This document shows, in pieces, positions 6,460 through 12,513 of a DNA stretch of 28,193 nucleotides. Numbering within the stretch: the first letter of the stretch is position 1; every line of letters begins with the position of its first letter. The notes beneath the pieces are model-generated. The model was not told the DNA's origin, ran no database searches, and was given only the letters and a program-made list of their open reading frames with translations. The stretch comes from a virus. Location of the stretch: positions 1 through 28,193 of IMG/VR virus record IMGVR_UViG_3300030107_004847; one strand, 5' to 3'. The position numbers were made by a program, and so were the translations under genes.

Positions 6460-6752
6460 TGTTCGTACTCCGTTAGGGTATCGTCGAAATAGTCCGGGCC
6501 CATCCCGGATATGCTGTAGCCTACCATGCAGAGGGGCAGCCTCAAGGAAAATCCCCGAAATCGGGGGTAAATAAATATATTCTTTTTTCCAACAAAATCC
6601 CCATTTTGGGGTCGTTTGGTATGCGTGTTGATAGCGACCGCGTAACCCCTTGTGGCACAAGGACTTATGGCAGGGGTAAAAATGGGGGTTTTTTATGCTC
6701 AAAATGAGGGATTTTCCTTGCAATTCGAGCAGGGTATGGGACCATACGGGCG
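6460..6752. promoter_or_regulatory. Divergent control region between the CobS-like and CobT-like genes
   Basis: This 293-base spacer holds no credible gene but several inverted repeats: CCCCGA-AA-TCGGGG at 6553-6566, CCCCA-TTT-TGGGG at 6599-6611, CCTTGT-GGC-ACAAGG at 6648-6662 and GTATGG-GA-CCATAC at 6734-6747. The first two are each preceded by AAAAT. AT-rich stretches (6567-6590) may hold promoters for both directions, but I cannot place -35 and -10 boxes with confidence. Shared repeats between two divergent genes suggest joint control of the pair by one repressor or activator. Confidence 0.5.
6734..6747 (+). promoter_or_regulatory. Perfect 6-bp inverted repeat just before the CobT-like start
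   Basis: GTATGG-GA-CCATAC ends five bases before the ATG at 6753, where the ribosome site should be. No good purine-rich site is visible there (only GGGCG next to the ATG). The repeat could be an operator or an RNA element limiting translation. Confidence 0.4.
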
Positions 6753-8909
6753 ATGAATAACACGACCCGAAATAGCGTACAAACCCCTAACATTTCCCGA
6801 ACATCCAAGGATGTCCTTGCCCGCCTGCTGGCGAGCGAGAATCTGATCGTGGAGCATTCCTCCGACGCGGCTACGGCCTCGTTCGATACGAATGCCCGCA
6901 TCCTGACCCTGCCCGTGTGGCAGGATATGTCGAACAGCCTGTATGACATGCTGGTCGGACATGAAGTCGCCCACGCCCTCTGGACCCCGTCCGACGAATG
7001 GCGTGACTCGATGTACCTCAAGGGCGAAGCCCACGCGCCGATCTTCAAGCAGATCGTCAACATCGTCGAAGATGCCCGCATCGAGCGTATGATCAAGGCC
7101 AAGTTTCCTGGTCTTCGTCGTGACTTCTTCGCCGCGTACTCCGATCTGGCTGACCGTGACTTCTTCGGTCTGAACGATACGACGATGGACGACCTGACCA
7201 TCGTTGACCGTCTCAATCTGGAATTCAAGATCGGCTCCCATACGCCGATCCCATTCGCCGCTGATGAGCGAGTCTGGATCGACCGCGTGGCTACGACCAA
7301 GACATTCGCCGATGTCGTTGCTGTATCTTCTGACCTGTTCGACCTGATCGCCCCTGAACTGGATTCCCCAGAGGATTCCCCAGAGGATTCCGCTGATCAG
7401 GATCAGGAACAGGACGAAGACGGCGATGGCGTCGGAATGCCTGCCCCATCGAACGAATCCGGTGGCGACGATTCCGACGAAGATACCGAAGCCGATGGCG
7501 AGTCCGGCGAAAGCGATGCACCAGAAGGTGATCAGCAGGACGACAACAATACGACCAGTATGCATGACGATACCGACGATGGTGAGTCTGCGGACAGCCG
7601 CGAAATCCCTAGCCAGGCAGGTTCAAATGGCGGTGTCGGTTCCACGATGCAATCCTTCGAAGAGGCTGTAAACGAGCTTCGAGACATGGATGCCAAGGAA
7701 CAGGTTTACGCCGACGTTCCAGCGGCGAACATGGATCACATCGTTATCGATAGCCGCAAGGTTCATACGACTCTGTTCGATCATGTCAAGCAGAGCGACC
7801 GATGCCGCAAGTCGTACAACGAAGCCGTACGCGGTCTCGCTCAATTCGAGAACGAATCCAAGAAGACCGTGAACATGATGGCTCAGCAGTTCATGCGGCG
7901 CCAAGCTGCTGACGAACAGCAGCGAACCAGCATCAGCCAGACTGGTGTTCTCGATACGAACAAGATGATCAACTACAAGTGGTCCGAAGACCTGTTCCTT
8001 CGCCACGAAGAGATCGCCGACGGCAAGAATCACGGCTTCGTCCTGTTTCTTGACTGGTCAGCATCCATGTCCAACATCATCAACGAGACCATCCAGCAGC
8101 TTCTTCAATTCGCTATGTTCTGCCGTAAGGTGAACGTACCATTCGAAGTTTATGCATTCACCAGCCAGTCATGGAATGATGACGACGATCTTCAGTATCA
8201 CGACGATGCCCAATCATGCTGGCAGCAGACTGATACCAGCGCCCGCGTTCACGGTTTCCATCTCATGCACCTGCTCTCCAGCACGATGAACAATCGCCAG
8301 ATGAAGACAGCCATGACGAATCTGTTCTACGTCGGCACCGACCGTGCCTACGGTGGTGTTCCTCGTCAGTGGCACATGGGTTCTACGCCCCTGAATGAAA
8401 CCATCGTAGCCGCGATGGACATCATTCCCGCTTTCCGTGCAGCGAACGATCTTCAGATCGTCAATACCATCTTCCTGACCGATGGTGATGCGAGCAGCAA
8501 CATTGCCCCCGGCCATTACCGTGGTAAGGGCTATCTTCGCAAGGGTACGAAGTCCTACTCCTGCGACGATGGTGGCACCGCAGCCGTTCTTGAGATGTTC
8601 AAGGATACTACCGGCTCCAAAGCGATCGGCATCTACCTGAACGACAGCAAGCGGCTTCCCTACTTCTGCGGACTCGACGATGATCTGAAGCAGGAATACA
8701 AGAAGCAGGGTTGGATCGCCACTTCCCGCGACGGTTACACGGAATACTTCGTCATGAAGGCGCAAACCAAAGTCGAGAACGATGCCCTTCAGGGACTCGA
8801 TAAGGATGTTTCCTACACTCGACTGAAGAACGCATTCATGAAAGCATCATCCGGACGAGTCGCAAGTCGAGTAGTCCTCAACCGAGTAGTCGATCTGATG
8901 GCTGTCTGA
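6753..8909 (+). CDS. CobT-like protein with HExxH and VWA (MIDAS) domains, 718 residues
   Basis: The N-terminal part has HEVAHALW (H70, E71, H74), then NIVEDARIER about 35 residues on, a layout like M48-type zinc metallopeptidases where the later ED gives the third ligand. Residues about 200-290 are a very acidic linker with a small SPED repeat. The C-terminal part carries a von Willebrand A domain with MIDAS residues DWSAS (D434, S436, S438) and a later FLTDGDAS. CobT-like VWA proteins work with MoxR/CobS AAA+ ATPases, and such a gene lies divergently at 5053-6459. In T4-like cyanophages similar pairs are annotated as cobaltochelatase subunits, although their real role is unproven. Codon use is GC-rich. 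A strong terminator follows. Confidence 0.85.
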   Translation: MNNTTRNSVQTPNISRTSKDVLARLLASENLIVEHSSDAATASFDTNARILTLPVWQDMSNSLYDMLVGHEVAHALWTPSDEWRDSMYLKGEAHAPIFKQIVNIVEDARIERMIKAKFPGLRRDFFAAYSDLADRDFFGLNDTTMDDLTIVDRLNLEFKIGSHTPIPFAADERVWIDRVATTKTFADVVAVSSDLFDLIAPELDSPEDSPEDSADQDQEQDEDGDGVGMPAPSNESGGDDSDEDTEADGESGESDAPEGDQQDDNNTTSMHDDTDDGESADSREIPSQAGSNGGVGSTMQSFEEAVNELRDMDAKEQVYADVPAANMDHIVIDSRKVHTTLFDHVKQSDRCRKSYNEAVRGLAQFENESKKTVNMMAQQFMRRQAADEQQRTSISQTGVLDTNKMINYKWSEDLFLRHEEIADGKNHGFVLFLDWSASMSNIINETIQQLLQFAMFCRKVNVPFEVYAFTSQSWNDDDDLQYHDDAQSCWQQTDTSARVHGFHLMHLLSSTMNNRQMKTAMTNLFYVGTDRAYGGVPRQWHMGSTPLNETIVAAMDIIPAFRAANDLQIVNTIFLTDGDASSNIAPGHYRGKGYLRKGTKSYSCDDGGTAAVLEMFKDTTGSKAIGIYLNDSKRLPYFCGLDDDLKQEYKKQGWIATSRDGYTEYFVMKAQTKVENDALQGLDKDVSYTRLKNAFMKASSGRVASRVVLNRVVDLMAV

Positions 8910-8928
8910 GCCATTAGATATTCATCAA

Positions 8929-8959
8929 GAAGACCAGCCTTCGGGCTGGTCTTTTTTTT
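8929..8959 (+). terminator. Rho-independent terminator after the CobT-like gene
   Basis: Stem AGACCAGCC / GGCTGGTCT (8931-8939 with 8944-8952) closes a stable TTCG tetraloop and is followed by eight T residues. It lies 20 bases after the stop of the gene ending at 8909. Confidence 0.95.
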
Positions 8960-8962
8960 ATA

Positions 8963-8991
8963 TTGCATTGTTCCGACCCAGGATATATACT
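8963..8991 (+). promoter_or_regulatory. Sigma70-type promoter for the zinc-ribbon gene
   Basis: TTGCAT (8963-8968) and TATACT (8986-8991) are separated by exactly 17 bases, with matches of four and five out of six to the housekeeping consensus. It follows a terminator and precedes the gene at 9032. This would be read by unmodified host polymerase, so early or constitutive expression is likely. Confidence 0.65.
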
Positions 8992-9011
8992 ATATCAACT
9001 CAACCTGGGTC
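8975..9011 (+). promoter_or_regulatory. 8-bp inverted repeat bracketing the -10 box
   Basis: GACCCAGG (8975-8982) and CCTGGGTC (9004-9011) are perfect inverse copies flanking the -10 and probable start site. They could be operator half-sites 29 bases apart, or the second half could lie in the leader RNA. Confidence 0.45.
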
Positions 9012-9031
9012 CAGAATAAAGGAATATTATT

Positions 9032-9328
9032 ATGCCGTTATATGAATACTATTGTGACAAGTGCGATCATGCATTCGACGAAATCCTCACAGTCTCTAAC
9101 CGTAACGAACCAACCAAGCAGCCATGTCCTGAGTGTGGCGAGATGGAAGTCCGGAAGGGCGTATCAGAGACCACAATGGGCGTGGATGCTACACTGACTC
9201 CGGACAAAGTGACAGGTGGCGATTGGTCTCGCCTGATGGATAAAGTCAAGAGCTATACCCCGAAGAAACTCCACGATGGTCTCGACAAGACCAAGTCTAA
9301 TTCGGGACAACAATACGGTCCCCGATGA
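9032..9328 (+). CDS. FmdB-like zinc-ribbon protein, 98 residues
   Basis: The start MPLYEYYCDKCDHAFDE and the second pair PCPECG match the small zinc-ribbon family found at the N-terminus of FmdB regulators: C8, C11, C32 and C35 bind one zinc. The remaining 60 residues are polar and probably flexible (KVKSYTPKKLHDGLDKTKSN). AAAGGAA lies 8-10 bases upstream of the ATG. The gene stands alone between a strong terminator and a 196-base spacer and has its own host-type promoter. Such proteins are thought to bind nucleic acids or regulate transcription; the exact role is unknown. Confidence 0.82.
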   Translation: MPLYEYYCDKCDHAFDEILTVSNRNEPTKQPCPECGEMEVRKGVSETTMGVDATLTPDKVTGGDWSRLMDKVKSYTPKKLHDGLDKTKSNSGQQYGPR

Positions 9329-9386
9329 TCCCCTGCCGACCATGGCTAACCGTGTTTTTCTATGGCTTTTTATTCGCCACACTTCC

Positions 9387-9406
9387 CCCCACTATTCCCC
9401 ACTATT
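9387..9406 (+). repeat. 10-bp tandem repeat CCCCACTATT x2
   Basis: Two perfect adjacent copies lie in the spacer 9329-9525. The spacer also has a loose AACCCA/TGGGTT hairpin at 9418-9446 that is too weak in T residues to call a terminator with confidence. A reading frame across this spacer exists but has repetitive H/P/T composition and no ribosome site. Confidence 0.5.
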
Positions 9407-9525
9407 GCACACAAAAAACCCAACTGGCACACTGACCAAATGGGTTTCTCAATGGGGTCTGAATAAGATTTATACTAAATTTCTATTGCCTTACATACAT
9501 AGTTATAGTCTATCGGAGTGTGAAT

Positions 9526-9825
9526 GTGAAGAAGTATCGTCTAGTTGAGATTGTTTGGGTTGACGCTGAAGAAATTGGTGATGTCGGTTGGAATAGTCTT
9601 AAGGAAATGAAGGTTGCTGCGAAGAAACCATGTCCTACCATGCATACAGTCGGCTACGTTCTCCATGAAGGTCCATATCATATTGCAGTCGTCAGCACAA
9701 TTGGCGATCCTGATAGTTCATCCTTAAATAAAATTCCTACTGCCTTTATTAAAGAGATACGAGAACTGACCGAGGACCCTGGGACACGGCCTCAAAATCC
9801 TCCAGATAAAAATAATAATAAATAA
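9526..9825 (+). CDS. Conserved phage hypothetical protein, 99 residues, GTG start
   Basis: The product KKYRLVEIVWVDAEEIGDVG followed by WNSLKEMKVAAKKPCPTMHT and a KIPTAFIKEIRELT end resembles a small phage protein I associate with T4-like and other marine phages; no function is known to me. GGAG lies seven bases before the GTG at 9526, while the upstream GTG at 9520 is too close to it. The C-terminal asparagine- and lysine-rich end overlaps an AATAAATA run. Only five bases separate it from the next gene. Confidence 0.7.
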   Translation: MKKYRLVEIVWVDAEEIGDVGWNSLKEMKVAAKKPCPTMHTVGYVLHEGPYHIAVVSTIGDPDSSSLNKIPTAFIKEIRELTEDPGTRPQNPPDKNNNK

Positions 9826-9829
9826 TGTT

Positions 9830-10294
9830 ATGAAAACATTCCGTCAATACATCACCGAGAAGCCAGCGAAGTTATCCGCGACTCTCCCTTATAAGGGATC
9901 GAAGTGGGAGGACTTTCGTGGCTTAGAGAATCCTACTGAGCGTGAATTGATTACCTTTCTAAAAAAATCGAAATCATTCGAGTTGCGATTCGTCGTGAGC
10001 AAAGAAGGTCTCATGTGGGTATGGGATAGCAATCACGGGCTACATGAAGCGGTCATATATGCAATGACTGGCGAGAGATACTCCGTGCATAATCTGTATG
10101 CGAAAGGGCTGATTGGCTTTCTTGATCCCGAGCATGATGGCATAGGGACGATGAAGAAAGGCAATCTCAAAGTCTGGGTCATGAATGAACGTGCGGTGGG
10201 TCCAAACTTCGCACTCAAAAATAAATTGTTGAAAGCACTTGCAAAGAGAATAAATAGTGCAGGAAAAGATAAAGTGTACTGGAGCGACGTATGA
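9830..10294 (+). CDS. Candidate internal head protein with capsid-targeting start, 154 residues
   Basis: MKTFRQYITE at residues 1-10 closely resembles the T4 capsid-targeting sequence (MKTYQEFIAE), which directs internal proteins into the prohead and is cut after an (L/I)xE site. Here I8-T9-E10 followed by K11 would be the cut. The mature part is basic with aromatic residues (MWVWDSNHGLHEAVIYAMTG) and has no recognised catalytic motif. It is the first of a run of genes (9830-12093) joined by four-base or one-base overlaps that share this start. I infer packaging in the capsid and delivery to the host. Confidence 0.75.
   Translation: MKTFRQYITEKPAKLSATLPYKGSKWEDFRGLENPTERELITFLKKSKSFELRFVVSKEGLMWVWDSNHGLHEAVIYAMTGERYSVHNLYAKGLIGFLDPEHDGIGTMKKGNLKVWVMNERAVGPNFALKNKLLKALAKRINSAGKDKVYWSDV
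10249..10256 (+). promoter_or_regulatory. Candidate late promoter (AATAAATA)
   Basis: AATAAATA lies 35 bases before the ATG at 10291, within the end of the upstream gene, leaving room for a transcript start near 10262 and the GGAG site before the ATG. It differs from TATAAATA only at the first base, a variation accepted in late promoters of T4 relatives. Confidence 0.35.
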
Positions 10295-10905
10295 AATCAT
10301 TTCTACAATATTCAACCGATGACATCATGCAGGATAATGACTCTTGGGTCATATCCGAAGCTGGCTTGTCTCGCGTTCTCAAACGAACACAAGATGCAGA
10401 TGATCTCGTAATCATTACAGCATATCGTAGCAACCTATCCAAGAAACAGAACATCAGCCGTAATCGTGCATTGCGAGGCGAACTGAATAAGAGAAAGATG
10501 GGTGCGTATCAACTCGTCGGGCATTGGCAGGAATGTCAGGATCCCAACATTGAATACTCCAAGTGTCCGAAGAATCAATTAGTCGATGCGATTGAGCGTT
10601 CCTTTCTCGTAATCAAGCCGGATGATATGTCCTCAGAAGACTTCTTGAAATTCCTTGTAGCCATGGCGAAGAAGTACGATCAGGATGGTATTGTATACAA
10701 GCATGAGAATGAGTACACCATCGTCAACAAGCGTGGTGCAACCGAATTCAAGATCGGCACAAACGTCGGTGTTGGAAAACTAGGACAAGCGTATAGCCAG
10801 TACATAAAGAAATTGGATGTTCCATTCATCTTCGAAGGCATCGATGTTCCCGTGACGAACATCGGCAAGAGAATATTCCAGCAGAATGGGATGTTGTGGG
10901 CATGA
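10291..10905 (+). CDS. Candidate packaged protein, DUF3293-like, 204 residues
   Basis: Residues 1-7 (MKSFLQY) match the capsid-targeting start, but the IxE cut site is displaced to residues 21-23 (VISE then AGLSRV), giving a longer propeptide. The mature part has VIITAYRSNLSKKQNISRNR, GAYQLVGHWQE and ERSFLVIKP followed by KKYDQDGIVY. This order resembles DUF3293, a domain of unknown function. Its start overlaps the upstream stop as ATGA, and its stop overlaps the next gene the same way. The first 21 bases are identical to those of the gene at 11881. Confidence 0.75.
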   Translation: MKSFLQYSTDDIMQDNDSWVISEAGLSRVLKRTQDADDLVIITAYRSNLSKKQNISRNRALRGELNKRKMGAYQLVGHWQECQDPNIEYSKCPKNQLVDAIERSFLVIKPDDMSSEDFLKFLVAMAKKYDQDGIVYKHENEYTIVNKRGATEFKIGTNVGVGKLGQAYSQYIKKLDVPFIFEGIDVPVTNIGKRIFQQNGMLWA

Positions 10906-11108
10906 AATCATTTCTAGAATACATCTCGGAGAGGCTGGTAGTGCATTACAAGAAGGGCAGAAAGGTCAAGGCGATCAAGGGAACCAAGAAGGGTCAGACT
11001 GGAATCGTTGTCTCAATGTGTCCCGGTGATGCGTGTGTGAACATTCGATTGGATGTTGGTGATCGAGTCATACAACAGAATCCTAAGTTCTGGCAGGTGA
11101 TCAAATGA
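10902..11108 (+). CDS. Candidate packaged KOW-like protein, 68 residues
   Basis: MKSFLEYISE followed by RLVV is a clean capsid-targeting start with an ISE cut after residue 10. The mature part KKGRKVKAIKGTKKGQTGIV is a KOW-type pattern, found in proteins that bind RNA or the transcription machinery, followed by VGDRVIQQNPKFWQVIK. The ATG at 10902 is chosen over a GTG six bases upstream because it makes the ATGA overlap with the previous gene. A delivered KOW protein could act on host transcription or translation; this is inference. Confidence 0.72.
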   Translation: MKSFLEYISERLVVHYKKGRKVKAIKGTKKGQTGIVVSMCPGDACVNIRLDVGDRVIQQNPKFWQVIK

Positions 11109-11881
11109 AACGAATATCAGAAGTGTACAAGAAATCAGGTCTCGGTAAATGGTTTCATAGCCAGTCTGCTGGTGGTAAGCCGGGATGGGATCGTTACAAT
11201 ACCAAGGGTGAACGAGTCGGTGAATGTGGCGACAGAAAACCCGGAGAAGGTAAACCAAAGTGCCTCTCTCGTCAGAAGGCTGCAAAGATGAGCAAGAAAG
11301 AAATCGGAAATGCAGTCCGACGTAAGCGTGCAAAGGATCCAGACACAGATCGACCTGGAACTGGCAACAAACCAATCAACGTATCAAATCGAATCGGGGA
11401 GAGTGCAATGAAATCATTCAAGCAGTTTATATCTGAGAAGAACAAACCAACCAATCCATCGCTGTGGTCCTCATGCATAGCACAAGCGAAGAAGAAGTTT
11501 GATGTCTATCCATCAGCATACGCGAATGCATGGGCATCTAAATGCTACAAAGGCAAAGGTGGAGGTTGGAGAGTAGAAGATTCAGTCGAACATGATTGTG
11601 GCTGTGTGGATGAGAAGACAGCAGCATGGACACGCAAAGCTGGAAAGAATAAAGAGGGTGGCTTGAATGCGAAGGGTAGAGCATCATACGAACGAGAGAA
11701 TCCCGGTAGCGATTTGAAAGCCCCTGTCTCCGCGAAGACTGCGAGGAAGAATCCTGATGGTAAGGCTGCTGGCAGAAGAAAATCATTCTGTGCAAGAATG
11801 GGTGGCATGCCTGGTCCAATGAAAGGCAAAGACGGCAAACCAACACGCAAGGCATTAGCACTTCGTAAATGGGATTGTTGA
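11105..11881 (+). CDS. Three-module fusion with an internal capsid-targeting start, 258 residues
   Basis: Module 1 (residues 1-95; SGLGKWFHSQSAGGKPGWDR, CLSRQKAAKMS) resembles DUF5872-type basic proteins of marine phages. Residues 102-111 are MKSFKQFISE, a complete capsid-targeting start in the middle of the frame, with its own GGGGAGAG ribosome site at the DNA level. Module 2 (to about 155) contains KKKFDVYPSAYANAWASKCY, a short motif shared by many marine phage proteins. DSVEHDCGCVDE (159-170) separates it from module 3 (KAGKNKEGGLNAKGRASYER, SFCARMGGMPGPMKG, TRKALALRKWDC), which matches DUF6321. The whole is strongly basic. I read it as a fused or nested pair of packaged proteins. Confidence 0.8.
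   Translation: MKRISEVYKKSGLGKWFHSQSAGGKPGWDRYNTKGERVGECGDRKPGEGKPKCLSRQKAAKMSKKEIGNAVRRKRAKDPDTDRPGTGNKPINVSNRIGESAMKSFKQFISEKNKPTNPSLWSSCIAQAKKKFDVYPSAYANAWASKCYKGKGGGWRVEDSVEHDCGCVDEKTAAWTRKAGKNKEGGLNAKGRASYERENPGSDLKAPVSAKTARKNPDGKAAGRRKSFCARMGGMPGPMKGKDGKPTRKALALRKWDC
11396..11410 (+). promoter_or_regulatory. Internal ribosome site and ATG inside the 258-residue gene
   Basis: GGGGAGAG (11396-11403) is followed after four bases by ATG (11408), which opens MKSFKQFISE in the same frame. Spacing and strength equal those of true starts here, so a shorter 157-residue product from 11408-11881 is likely. Confidence 0.6.
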
Positions 11882-12093
11882 TGAAATCATTTCTACAATA
11901 TATTTCAGAAGACTGGCTTTATGCCATACCATCATACCCTGTACAAGTAGATACAGATAAGGATGATGGTGAATGGATCACGGGAGATCCACCAATGCCG
12001 ATTGAGATAGGCAAGAATGCGAAAGCTGATATAGCAAGGGCAAATAAGCAAGTAGATAGGGATCGAAAGACAACACAAAAAAACCCCGGATGA
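11881..12093 (+). CDS. Candidate packaged protein, 70 residues
   Basis: MKSFLQYISE followed by DWLYAIPSYP is another capsid-targeting start with an ISE cut after residue 10. The mature peptide of about 60 residues is charged with no recognised domain. The ATG overlaps the upstream stop as TGATG. The stop codon lies inside the downstream terminator hairpin, so the gene ends the transcript. Its first 21 bases repeat exactly those at 10291. Confidence 0.7.
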   Translation: MKSFLQYISEDWLYAIPSYPVQVDTDKDDGEWITGDPPMPIEIGKNAKADIARANKQVDRDRKTTQKNPG

Positions 12094-12110
12094 ACCGGGG
12101 TCTTTTTTTT
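12077..12110. terminator. Bidirectional Rho-independent terminator
   Basis: Stem ACCCCGG / CCGGGGT (12083-12089 with 12095-12101) has eight T residues on the right side and seven A residues on the left. It can therefore stop the rightward transcript of 9526-12093 and the leftward transcript of 12126-12446. Confidence 0.93.
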
Positions 12111-12125
12111 GAATTATATTTGAAA

Positions 12126-12446
12126 CTAATTCAATCCATGCACTGTACAGTTTGTCACGTTCAGGACGGACTTACATTGTAATGGAATAATTATTGGTCC
12201 GCCATCATGAGTGCCACCATGATAAGGAATGGTATCTCCTGATGTTCCAGTGGGTCCTACCAGTGTATTGTTGATTGGTTTACCACCAGCACCATATTGT
12301 GTTCCGTCTCCGTATGGAACTAATTCTGCTGTAAAGCCTCTAGTGTGACCTAATTGTGCGGTGGGAGTAATCATAACAGCATCATGCTGTCTAATATTGT
12401 GTGTATTTGCAGTAATGCTGAATGATCTTGTGTATTTATCTTTCAT
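12126..12446 (-). CDS. Conserved phage hypothetical protein, 106 residues
   Basis: The product begins MKDKYTRSFSITANTHNIRQ and contains DAVMITPTAQLGHTRGFTAE, a sequence type I associate with marine phages without known function. It is rich in G, T and P with no charged helices, as in a beta-structured decoration or fibre-related protein, but this is a guess. CAGGAG lies six bases before the ATG. It is a single leftward gene between rightward ones. It shares a 67-base AT-rich spacer with the divergent gene at 12514 and ends at the bidirectional terminator. Confidence 0.7.
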   Translation of the reverse strand: MKDKYTRSFSITANTHNIRQHDAVMITPTAQLGHTRGFTAELVPYGDGTQYGAGGKPINNTLVGPTGTSGDTIPYHGGTHDGGPIIIPLQCKSVLNVTNCTVHGLN

Positions 12447-12513
12447 CTTATTCTCCTGGCGTTTATATAATTATATATAATGTGATAATACTTATGAATA
12501 GAAAGGTACTAAA

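Noticed and set aside
6699-7565. Leftward frame of 288 codons opposite the CobT-like gene
   Set aside because: It covers the HEVAH and acidic-linker coding region in antisense and shows no family motif.
8214-8765. Leftward frame of 183 codons opposite the VWA domain
   Set aside because: It is antisense to conserved VWA motifs, with no ribosome site or context.
9276-9548. 90-codon rightward frame across the spacer after the zinc-ribbon gene
   Set aside because: It starts inside the upstream gene, crosses a tandem repeat and has odd H/P/S composition and no ribosome site.
9817-9824. AATAAATA octamer before the gene at 9830
   Set aside because: It is only six bases from the ATG, so the transcript would start at or after the start codon.
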